This document shows positions 43,840 to 53,804 of a DNA stretch of 64,000 nucleotides, one piece after another. The notes below the pieces were generated by a model. The model saw only the letters and a program-made list of their open reading frames with translations. It was not told where the DNA came from and made no database searches. The stretch covers positions 9,969,473 to 10,033,472 of the forward strand of contig OW203724.1 in NCBI GenBank assembly GCA_934045075.1, in the 5' to 3' direction. This stretch comes from Yponomeuta sedellus. Lineage: Eukaryota; Arthropoda; Insecta; Lepidoptera; Yponomeutidae. The position numbers and the translations under genes are program-made. Every line of letters begins with the position of its first letter. Position 1 is the first letter of the stretch.

Positions 43840-45370
43840 TATACGAGTATAAAGCAAATAAGTCAATCAGTCTGTACTCACACTCATCTACTGCTAGACA
43901 TAGGGCTCCTTTAGGGTGACCTCGGTCAACCTTATCCAGCCACTGCCAGCAATCTGGCTCAGATCGTCGGTCGAGCGACTGGTGGGCGTCCTACGCTGCG
44001 TTTGCCAGTTCGAGGTCTCGGTATAAAGCAAATTGAAATAAAAAAGGCAGCATAAGTGTACGCAGAAATAAAAATATTATATTAACTTATGAAGCATGGA
44101 CTACGACCTCTACACTAGCAGATATACGAGTATCTCATGGCGTTAAGCAATCATTTTGCGAGAAAAAAACCGTAATGAAACCAGAGAAATTAATGTATTA
44201 AATTGAAGGGCACTGGAAGAGAACGCTTTACGTGTCTTCACATTCGCATGTGTAGAGTTACCGCCTGTCGCGGTATTTTAAATGACAGTTGAGAATTGGA
44301 TAATATGCGCTCATGCTATGCGTTCAGTTGTTAGCGCGACATAGCTAAAGTAAATACTTATTGAATGTCATAAAATTTAAATAGGTAATACCATACCAAT
44401 ACTTTTTAAGAATCAACCAAATAGAATTGTTCTATTAGGTTGATTCTTGTAATATCGCCTTTAATCAGCGATGTAAAGTAGGTAGGTACCTACACGATAC
44501 AAGTAGCATTAGAGTAGCCATTTTAGCTTACTCTGTTCTTGTGCACTAAGATAATGAAGACCCTTAATTTAAAGTAGCCAAAACGTCCTTTCTCCTGGGC
44601 ACAAAATGGGCGTGTGGGACCCGCGCTATCTAAAAATACATTTTTATGAATATTCATTGAATACTGTGGAGCCTTTCCTCTGTATTTTTTATACGATGCA
44701 ATCATGGGGGTAATGGGTCGGACGCCATTGTCACATTGTGAACTCGCCTGAAAGAAATGCTCTGACGTCCACCCTGCCACCCTCGTTCTGTATAAGATCT
44801 GTAGGGGCCTAATGAGGCGCCAAACGAACGATGGTGCTGCTGGCGGGAAGGTGCTCTTCTTTTCATTTTTCCACAAAAATTACAAAACTCGATTTTATAG
44901 TGTAACGTGAATTGCGCGATCTTTGGGACACTACCTACTTCAAAATTAGTGTAAAGTGTGCTAGCTAGCTAGTGATCATCAAAAGTGTACCTACAGGGTA
45001 GTATCGTCACACTATATAGTCGTGACACTTTGCTAATTCCATATAGTCACCATCAATCACGTTACGTCGAGATTCACATACGTGCGTTGACATTGATAGT
45101 GTGGAAATGTTCTAGTGCCCACCACAGGTGATGGCTCCACACGCATTGGGATTCGGTGAAGTAGACCATCATCGCTGTTCAGGCCCCACAATACCAAACC
45201 TGCATACGCCAACGCATATATGAACTGTGGGTTATATTATTAGGTTATACACAACATTGTAAAAAAAATATAAATTCGTTGACAACCTAAGGTTATCCTG
45301 ACGGGGAGTCTACAAGCGGTGATCCACGTAGAGTTCCAGGGGCTATCTAGTAACGTTAACCTACTGTCGC
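43840..45370. other. Upstream of GPB5, no gene seen
   Basis: A 117-codon minus frame at 44,523-44,876 has no recognised domain. 44,400-44,450 has an inverted AAGAATCAACC..GGTTGATTCTT pair. The promoter of GPB5 should lie here or further up, but no clear TATA/Inr pair was found. Confidence 0.4.
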
Positions 45371-45377
45371 TTCCAGG

Positions 45378-45566
45378 ATGTCCCCTCGCGCGGCGTGTGG
45401 GCTGGTTTTGGCGGCGTGGTGCCTCGCCGCAGCCGCGGCCTCCAACGGCGTGCGCTGCAGGCTGCGCCACTACACGCACAAGGCTTTGCAGACAGACATG
45501 AGCGGCCGCCGCTGCTGGGACGAGGTCAAGCTCATGTCGTGCTGGGGCTACTGCATGTCCTACGAG
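45378..45566 (+). CDS. GPB5: GPB5 exon 1: signal peptide and first four cysteines
   Basis: The ATG at 45,378 is followed by the signal sequence, NGVRCRLRHYTHKALQTD, RRCWDEVKLMSCWGYCMSYE, and donor GTAGGA. Confidence 0.9.
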
Positions 45567-48474
45567 GTAGGATCCCTGCTGAAGGGGCGATAATTTATAT
45601 GTGAATCAAAATATCTAACTTAGAACTTTGTAAAACGGGCCAGACTAGGTACGAGTACCTACCTAGTCTGCACCGTTTTACAAAGTTAGAGGTAACTACC
45701 TCACCTCATAAAGTTTCATAAAAGCACTGCCATTCAGCGACCCCACCATGTTTGTTTCGAATATTAAAACAACGTATGAAATTGGGTAGCTTTAATCTTA
45801 GATCATAGTATTCACTTTCATTGCTATCATTAAGGATATGCCGTAGCTAGGCGAAGGAAACCTAATACAAAGAGTGATGAAAGAAGGTCAATAAAAAGTA
45901 GTGATGAAAAGGTTCCCAGCCAAATAAAAACCCCTTAACTTCACATACCTAGATAGCATGATAACACTATTGGCAGCACAAGGCCGCGTAGAGTAGTACC
46001 CACTAGCCCTCGTTCTTTATTTTCTAAGCTACGATATTCAGTGATTTTTTTGTATGTTACCCCTTATTGGATCACCTTATTGGTTTTCATTGTTATAAAA
46101 TTTAGTTAATTCATCCCTCGCCACCTCTCGTCAGTGTGCAATCTCCGTCACGATTCAACTTCTTCCAGTGTATTTTGTTAAGAGTACCTACCTACATATT
46201 TAACTTGTAGATATCCGACTGGCAGTTTCCGTACAAGGAGTCGCACCACCCAGTCTGCGTACACGGCGAGAGACAGCACGCCTCCGTCAAGCTACGCAAC
46301 TGTGATCCTAACGTGGAGCCTGGCACCGAGGTTTACCACTACGTCGAGGCCAAGAGCTGCAAGTGTCAGGTGCGCCGGAGCTCAACTTTAAGATAGAATA
46401 CATTTTATTGAACAAGCAGAAACACCTACAAAATAAATCTAATTACTCGTAATGTAAATTACCCAATTCTTCCCGCGGGTGTCGTAAAAGGCGAATAGGG
46501 ACACAAAGAGGGGGGTGGGCAGCAGCGCCCCCTGCAGTACAATTCCACCGAACTGCGATCCCCAACCCGCATGCCTAGCGTGGGGATTATGGGTATTACC
46601 CCTTATGATAGCACAACGTGGCGCTCTTTAGGGGAGGGCTATGTCCAGCAGTGGACTAGTATAGCCTGACGACGACTCGTAATGTTACACAATTGGCAGT
46701 TTTATCGCTAAGAGCGGCGATCTATTCCAGACAACCTTTGGATGAAAAATATAGTCGGTAGACGGATGTACATATAAATCTTCTTCTTAGCATGTCGATG
46801 GCAAGCTGTCGTGGTGAAAGGATTTGACAATCAACGTAGGACTCGCTATTTGTATACCTATATACACATAATCAGATCGAATTTATATGTCTATGATACG
46901 TAGGTAGTGAAAGATTATATGATTGCAACGTTAGATACCTAGTTTAAATAAACTTACTTACTTCTGTATACCAGAGGGGTAGGCAAAGACCAGGGTTTGC
47001 CACTTGCCACGACGCTGACACTCCTCTTCGCTTTATCAACTTTAGACACAATGGGGTTTATAACTGTCACAGAGCGACGGCCATGATGACCAAGGGTGGG
47101 TCGACGACTTTGAGCAGACCAGTAGACCGAATGGATAACATTGACCTTTGCATTTAACGGTGGTAGCTCAGTGGGTAGAACCATGGACTGGCAAGCGAGA
47201 GCCCCAGGTTCGATCCCGAGTGCGGGCATATACCAATGACTTTGTGTAATTTCAAAGTTAGGTACGTACATTTGCGAATTTGTAGTCGCAATACCACACG
47301 CTAACGGTGAAGGAAAACATCGTGAAGAAACCCGCGGATTGGTTGGCTCCGCGGATTGGTTGGCTCCGCTAGGCAGACTAAGCTGTCAGGATGGTATAGG
47401 TGCTGGGCAAGCCTACACCATCTATAAAACCATGTCCCAGGCACTACAGCGTCGGAGTGGTCCCTTCACCCATCTAGTGTGAGTGAAGATACTACTGGAC
47501 GCTGTATAAATCATCTCATTAAGTAGATGCAAAAAAGGCCAATTAATAATAATTGCATTTTATGTTACCTTACGTAACGTTACGTTACGTTACGCTACGC
47601 TACGCTACGTTAGGTTACGCTACGCTACGTTACGCTACGTTACGTTACGTTGCGTTGCGTTGCGTTGCGTTGCGTTGCGTTACGTTACGTTACGTTATGT
47701 TATGTTATGTTATGTTATGTTATGTTATGAGATTATCTATATATACAGCGTCCCGTGGCATCTACCACTCACATAGATGGGTGAAGGGACCACACGGACG
47801 TTGATGTGCCTGGGACATTGTTTTTTAGATGGTGTAGGCTTGACCGAATGGATGGGTCGATGGATATGATTGGCAGTCATCTGTCATTCATATCCATCCA
47901 GACGTATGAAAGCTTGGCTGGATATACAGAGTTAGGTACCTATGTATTTCTAAAAGGCACAAATCCTGAAACATGAATGTTAGAATTCGTCACACACACC
48001 ACCAACTTTTTTTCTACTTTTGAGTAAGTACCTAACGCAGTAATCCAGGGTGTCAGCTAACTCCACACCAAGTAACAAACATACACACTCACAAACTTTC
48101 GCGTTTATAGTAATATTAGTGTGATGTGATAATTAAAAGAAAACTTCGTACAGAATCTATTGAAAATGACTGTTTGATGATTGATGAGGTTTTTAGTTCT
48201 GAAGATAAAAAAAGACCTTGCTGCTTGTATAGTTAGTAGGTACCTACCTACTTAGTTTCTGCCAAATAAATTGTTAACTACTTAAATAAAAACATTTTGA
48301 CCGTTTAGTTTCATAGAAGTAGTTAGTGTTAGTTCAGTTGATCGATTGTTAAAGAGAATCTGCTTCTAACAGGTGTGCTCGTCAGAAGATACTAGCTGCG
48401 AATGGCTGCCTCCCGATTCATCTCTTCTGGGCGGACTGGTTCTCAAAGAAGAAATAGAAGAGGAGCTGGACTAA
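45378..48474 (+). CDS. GPB5: Glycoprotein hormone beta-5 precursor
   Basis: Exons 45378-45566, 46211-46369 and 48373-48474 are all joined in phase 0 (450 nt, 149 aa). The first 21 residues are a signal peptide (hydrophobic AACGLVLAAWCLAAAAAS). The secreted part has ten cysteines in cystine-knot order, including SCWGYC (the CxGxC motif), then HHPVCVHGERQHASVKLRNCDP, YHYVEAKSCKCQVCSSEDTSC. The C-terminus is acidic. GPB5 pairs with GPA2 to make the insect thyrostimulin-like hormone that acts on the LGR1 receptor, mainly in gut and excretory tissue. GPA2 is not in this window. An AG just before the ATG could be an acceptor, so a 5' UTR exon may exist. Confidence 0.9.
45608..45690. repeat. Imperfect hairpin in GPB5 intron 1
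   Basis: AACTTTGTAAAACGG..CCAGACTAGGTAC with its complement, arms about 30 bp, starting about 40 bp past the donor. Confidence 0.7.
46211..46369 (+). CDS. GPB5: GPB5 exon 2: central knot
   Basis: Acceptor AACTTGTAG. ISDWQFPYKESHHPVCVHGE to EAKSCKCQ, donor GTGCGC. The ISDWQFPYKESHHPVC block is strongly typical of arthropod GPB5. Confidence 0.92.
46450..46680 (+). mobile_element. SINE with an RTE-like 3' end, family D
   Basis: TTCCCGCGGGTGTCGTAAAAGG to GGGGAGGGCTATGTCCAGCAG and TATAGCCTGACGACGAC. A full reverse copy is at 63,535-63,765 and partial ones are at 33,206 and 56,597-56,715. The last part resembles the AQQW-coding ends of RTE LINEs, which suggests RTE machinery moves it. Confidence 0.65.
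46966..47345. mobile_element. Dispersed repeat plus tRNA-SINE in GPB5 intron 2
   Basis: 46,974-47,050 shares GAGGGGTAGGCAAAGACCAGG with 26,305. 47,160-47,345 is a tRNA-SINE with box A (TAGCTCAGTGG) and box B (GGTTCGATCCC), then CCAATGACTTTGTG and AACATCGTGAAGAAACC. Confidence 0.68.
47566..47730 (+). repeat. Pentanucleotide array TTACG/TTGCG/TTATG
   Basis: About 33 units of five bases. The first half is TTACG mixed with CTACG, then a block of TTGCG, a few TTACG, and a final block of TTATG. One unit reads TTAGG, the insect telomere repeat. An open frame through it is an artefact of the repeat. Confidence 0.92.
48373..48474 (+). CDS. GPB5: GPB5 exon 3: last cysteines and C-terminus
   Basis: Acceptor TTCTAACAG. 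VCSSEDTSCEWLPPDSSLLG, then an acidic end and TAA. It is 2 kb from exon 2. Confidence 0.88.
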   Translation: MCSSEDTSCEWLPPDSSLLGGLVLKEEIEEELD

Positions 48475-48592
48475 AACCACCAACAAACAACGACGATCAT
48501 GCGACTTTTACGAATTTATGTCAGTGAAAAATACTTTTAGAAAAATCTACGAGTTACTTTACTAAGTTGCAAGTTACACTTTACCTACTTTG

Positions 48593-48598
48593 AATAAA
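48593..48598 (+). terminator. GPB5 poly(A) signal candidate
   Basis: AATAAA, 119 bases past the stop, followed by a T-rich stretch. Confidence 0.6.
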
Positions 48599-48708
48599 GT
48601 TTTTAATGTTTCATTGTACGTTCTTTGTTGTACAGTCCACAGAACATCAACAGTTACTTGTTTTTTTGTTGTAAAGTCGCTGGTAAAGCAACTTAAGCAA
48701 CTGGTTTA

Positions 48709-48881
48709 GGGCTGATTTTTCAAGTCAGATAACTTTTATCCTCAGAATAAGGACTTCTTATTCTGAGCTTTTATCTGAGGAATAAAAATGGCGGTTTGAC
48801 ATAATTTTCATACATACTTGCTGTCAAACCGCCATTTTTATTCCTCAGATAAAAGTTATCTGACTATTGAAAAATCAGCCC
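48709..48881. mobile_element. Palindromic MITE with TTA target site, copy 1
   Basis: GGGCTGATTTTTCAA..AGTCAGATAACTTTTATC is mirrored at the right; TTA flanks both ends (48,706-48,708; 48,882-48,884). It carries an extra CTCAGAATAAGGACTTCTTA segment compared with 59,238-59,375. Confidence 0.88.
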
Positions 48882-49369
48882 TTAGTTGATAAATGGCCAA
48901 TTCGCCAATAGTAAAAAAAGAATAATTCTGAGCTGAGTGCACCAAATGTCGGAAAGTCTGATGTATTTTCGACAGTTGATGTATGGTATAACGGTAACTG
49001 TAGTGTAAGTAAATATAATAAGTATATGGGAATAACATCGCTGCGTGCGGCACCTCACATCGATCACAAATTAATTAGACAGGACATCGATGAGTTCGTC
49101 ATGATTGTACTCACAGAGCATACAAACACTAATTGTACTGTGGTAGTGGTAACGTCTGATCTGAATGGAAAGTGTTGCCAATACTACCTACTTTACCAGT
49201 AGTAACAGCTAAAGTTAAAATTAAAACTGCACACCTCGGGCCCGCTGTGAATGGGTCGAAACTATAAAACGTGACGGGCGAGACCGTTGGAGCAGCGCGA
49301 AACGGGCAGACTGCAGAAATAAGCTATAGTTACCAAGGAGAATTAATTCTTCTTTACTAGCACGAAAGC

Positions 49370-49700
49370 ATGCCACTATAGAGCATTTGCTACTTAGCAG
49401 TACGTGTGTCGAAAAATTGCTAACAATGAGCATGCTCACTTCGAGTTTGCTCAAAAATCGAAGCAGCACAGCGCGTGTGGAAGGGGGGGCGTGCTATTAG
49501 CGCGTTTGTGGTGTGAACATGTTTGCTTATTGAGAATGCTAGTATCGATCAGCCGATTGCAGCAGGTGCGCCTGCACTATTTCCGCAAAAGTGCTGCTTA
49601 TTGCAAGCATGCTTATTGCTAGCAAATCTGAACATTTCACAAGCATCTCATATTAAGCATACCTACTCATAAGCACGCTTTTTGGCATGCTATAGAGCAT
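49370..49700. repeat. Cluster of AGCATGC-type motifs
   Basis: The words GCATGCC, GAGCATGCTC, AAGCATGCTTA, AGCACGC and GGCATGCTATAGAGCATG are scattered through 330 bp; outer copies (CATGCCACTATAGAGCAT and CATGCTATAGAGCATG) are related. A degenerate element is likely. Confidence 0.45.
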
Positions 49701-49856
49701 GTGTAGCTGTAGTTTTAGGATCTGCCTTATTAAATAATTTTCCTTAATTTGTGGGATCTGCAATAAACAGCAGGTACAGAAAAACAAAAGCTCATCAACC
49801 TTCACATTAAGTTGCAAAGTCACCCGTAAGAATAACGACTCTGCCAGGTTTTCACG

Positions 49857-50004
49857 GTCTTAGTACACTCGGACCAAGTACGCAATCCGAGTAAAGTTAT
49901 GCTCCTGATTGGACGGTTTTTCGTGACAACACCAAAATAGCCAATCAGAAGCATTAGTTTACTCGGATGGCGCACTCGGACCGAGCGCACTAAGACCGTG
50001 AAAA
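49857..50004. mobile_element. MITE nested in another MITE
   Basis: TTTTCACGGTCTTAGTRCRCTCGG and its complement bound the element. It is flanked by halves of the AAGTTGCAAAGTCACCCG/GGGTGACTTTGCAACTT type. Confidence 0.75.
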
Positions 50005-50935
50005 CGCGGCTGCGGGTGACTTTGCAACTTAATGTAGGTACGTAACGACGCTCAGTAACGACGTAACTGAGTTACAGATATTAAAGTTGATTAGGTACCT
50101 ACTCTAGGACCCTAGTACTTACCGGGTTATTTCCGAAATTCGCAATTCTAAAAACATTTATTCTAAAAGAAATCAAAGATTAATGTTTCAATGTAAATAA
50201 TATATAATTATACTGTGTTTTTTTAATATCTGTGAATTTTAACTCGCATTGTAGGTAGGTACTATTTCAAAATATCAGGGTTATTTATTATTTATCAATT
50301 TTCCGTACGGTAGGTACCTATACAGCGTGTCGAGGCCATCAATCCAATCTGTCACTTTCTTGCCGGTTACGTGAATTTTCCGAATTTTTCCTGTTATGAA
50401 TCAGAGGGTTTATTATGGTATTTTTTATTAAAATAGCACTTTACGTTCTACCATGAGTACCATGACGCGTTCATTAATTTTGCTTCTGCTAGGGTAGCAC
50501 AACGTTGCTATTAACCATTGTCGGCCAGCGCCATCTTGCTGTATGTCATTGCGTAAAGCAAGATGACGCGACCCGAGAGAGTGGGATAAAACTTTTATCT
50601 TGACCTTGTGCTCTGCTCCTTTAGCTGAAAATACATATTATAAGTCCAGTCTATGCAACACATATTATGGCTTTCATCACTATCTCTCAAACAGCTCTCC
50701 TGCCAACCAGAACAGTCGTGCAAATTCATATTTTTTTTCTTTTAGATAAATGAAATTTGAACAAAATAATTTTTAAATGGGCTGAAGCTTACAAATGACA
50801 AACACTTCATGTCTCAGGGTTTGTGATTTTCAGAAATACTGAGACATTGGACGAGCGCATAAAGCGCGTATTTAATAAAATTGTATAAATCTTCGTAACT
50901 TATGTTCCCGTCTGGGGATAAAAAAAGAAAAACTT

Positions 50936-51075
50936 GGATGTTTACATGTTTGTGATGTCGACGTTTCTGGTTCCCACGACACAGGGTATCCCAGTGTGGG
51001 GCTCTGGGGTGGGGCCAGAAGCCACAGAACAATTAACCAGAAGCTATGTATGTGCCTGTATGTAAATGTTATGTT
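50936..51075 (+). mobile_element. SINE family A body upstream of Ror
   Basis: TGGATGTTTACATGTTTGTG, CCCACGACACAGGGTATCCC and TGTGCCTGTATGTAAATG. It ends about 410 bp before the Ror start codon, so it may lie in the promoter or 5' UTR. Confidence 0.7.
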
Positions 51076-51482
51076 ATAAAACATTTCATAGAACAAAAAT
51101 GTTTTGGCGAACACTACATAATATTTCAGGGTCTACGACGCAATATGTAAAAAACCCTGTATTATGATATTGCGGTAAGTTTATAATAATCACAATATAG
51201 CCTTACTTTTTTCCTGTGAATACTTTTTTTTTTGTCTTTTATGCTGGTTGCTGGCAACACTCTAAACGTCATGTCATGTGTCGCCCACAAACAAAGTCAC
51301 CACACCAAGCGAAACCAAGCGAAACTAACCGAAGGTGGTTGGTTTTTGTGTTTCGCGTTGTTATTTTATTGTTAGACCAGTTCTATTACACAAACCATGT
51401 GGTTTTAGTAAACGAAAATAATTCCAACTATATCATATTCAAGCTACGTTAATCAAATGAGTTATACCTTCTCTAGTTTATT

Positions 51483-53804
51483 GTGAATTATGTGAAAGTG
51501 TTATGGAAAACATTAGTCATGAAATGCTTTCGTGTGATTGTAATTTTATGCCTCTTTACCATTGAAATCCAGTCTTTAGCTGTCGGCAAATTGGAATCAC
51601 TATCATTACAAAAGCAGAACTCAACTTCTGAACAAAAAGTATGGAATATAAAGCTTGATATATCTTTTTCAAAAACTCCGCCTTCTGTTCTGAGAAAGCC
51701 ACCCGGAACCGACGTGAGGTTAAAATGTGAAGCGATTATGAATTTTACGAGAGTCGAGAGGTATACAAAGAGCAAGGAACGTATAGAAACCTCTCTGACA
51801 GAGCTACCACCTGACAACATACTAGAAGCTCTTATGAGAAATGTCAAGGTATTTTGGCTGAAAGATGATCAACCTCTCTCTGAAAAGTCTAAAGGGAAGA
51901 GCGCAACTGACATAAAGGATGGTACTATAGGTACACATTTGAGGATCAAGAAACTTGACCATACTGATGAAGGTAACTACACCTGTGTCATCAAACAAAA
52001 TTTTGAGAAAAAGAGGTCAACTAGGCTATTTGTAGCTGCTGATGCAGAAGATATTATTGAAAACATAGAGATTCCTACATATGCATCTCTATTCCCAGAC
52101 AGCAATACCTCAACAGTTATTAGTTCAGAAGAAATAAAGTCCAGTTCCACCAAGGTTCCTGTTGTGAGCACAGCCATGCCTAAGAGACTGGAACCAATAT
52201 GTCAAGAATATGTTGGAAAAGTCTGTGAAGAACATTTGAAAGGACACTTTGTCTACATCCCCTATGACACAACACAAGTTAGTATTGAAGAAAAACTCTT
52301 GAAAGCACTTCAAGTCACTAAATATTCTAATGACATAAGTTCTAACTGCAAAGGCTATGCTCTACCAAGTTTGTGTTACTCCACATTTCCTATTTGTAGA
52401 GACCCCCTTACTACAAATGAGATTTTTATGAGAGAAGCCAAGGAAATGATTGCACACCACCAGTTACAAAAAGAAAGTAATAATAATGAAGATGAACAAC
52501 AAATAGTATTTGAAAACTTGCCACTAGATGGCCTTCCTCCACACTTGAATCCTGAGATGAATACTAACTTCAATGCTGAGTGGTTCAACTACCGTTACAA
52601 TGCCACTATCCTGAGAAGAGTCTGCAAACAAGACTGTGAAATATTAGAAAATGAACTTTGCCAGACTGAGTATGCCATTGCTAAGCGACACCCACACATT
52701 GGCCAGCAGCTTACTTTAGAAGAGTGCCCAAAGTTGCCCGAAGATGATCCAGATTGTCTTAAAATTGTTATTGGAGTATTCATGGTCTCAGATGAGGAGT
52801 GCTACTGGGAGAATGGAAGTGGATATTTAGGGAGCACTAATATAGCTGCCAATGACATGACTTGCTTAGAATGGTCCAAGCAGTGGCATGTCAAAATAGC
52901 TCATCATCCAGAGCTGGCAGGCCACAACTATTGCAGGAACCCTGGAGGCTTAGAATCTGAGCCTTGGTGTGTTGTAGACAAAGGCGGGAATAGAGAAAAA
53001 GTACTCTGTGACATCCCAAAGTGTGCACATAAAATCTGGATCTATATTGTCGTAGTCTTCCTACTACTCTCCTTGGCCATTATAGGATTTGTTATTTGTA
53101 TCTGTTTTAGAAATAAAAATAAAAACGGCCCTGCAGCAATACGAGACATAAATCTTCCTAATGCAGACAAAAATATCTATGGAAATTCGAGATTAAACTC
53201 TCCAATCGAAATGAACGAATTGCTGAATAATCAACCTACAAGCAACCAGCCGCACCTGGGCGGGCAGCGACCAGCGCGCGGGAACGGGGCCCTCCGTGTG
53301 CCTCAGTATTCTTTATCGCAAATAAAATTTTTAGAAGAACTAGGTGAAGGAGCCTTTGGTAAAGTGTACAAGGGGGCTTTGAAATGCGGCGGCGAAACGC
53401 TATATGTAGCTGTGAAGGCTTTGAAAGAAAACGCGTCGTCTAAAACTCAGCAGGACTTCCGTCGGGAGATAGATTTGATATCGGAGCTGCGGCACGAGAA
53501 CATTGTGTGTATTGTGGGGGTGGCACTCCGGGAGGAGCCGCTGTGCATGTTGTTCGAATTTATGGCTCGCGGGGATCTCCACGAATTCCTGATGGGTCGG
53601 GCGCCGCCCTCGGGGAAGGGTCTGCCGGCTAATAGATTACTCAACATTTCGATGAACATCGCCTCTGGGATGCATTACCTCGCCTCCCATCACTATGTCC
53701 ACAGAGATCTCGCCGCCAGGAATTGCCTCGTGTCAGACGACTTCGTTGTGAAAATTTCGGATTTTGGACTCTCACGAGACATTTACAGTTCTGATTACTA
53801 CCGG
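51483..53804 (+). CDS. Ror: Ror exon 1: entire ectodomain, TM and half the kinase
   Basis: One uninterrupted 2,322-bp exon encodes 774 residues down to DYYR in the activation loop and ends at donor GTGAGT. Such a long fused exon suggests earlier intron loss or retroposition of the 5' part. Confidence 0.92.

Noticed and set aside
44523..44876. 117-codon minus-strand frame upstream of GPB5
   Set aside because: No recognisable domain and no splice or signal context; plausible chance frame.
47553..47804. 83-codon frame of repeated YVTLRYATL
   Set aside because: It is a translation of the pentanucleotide array.
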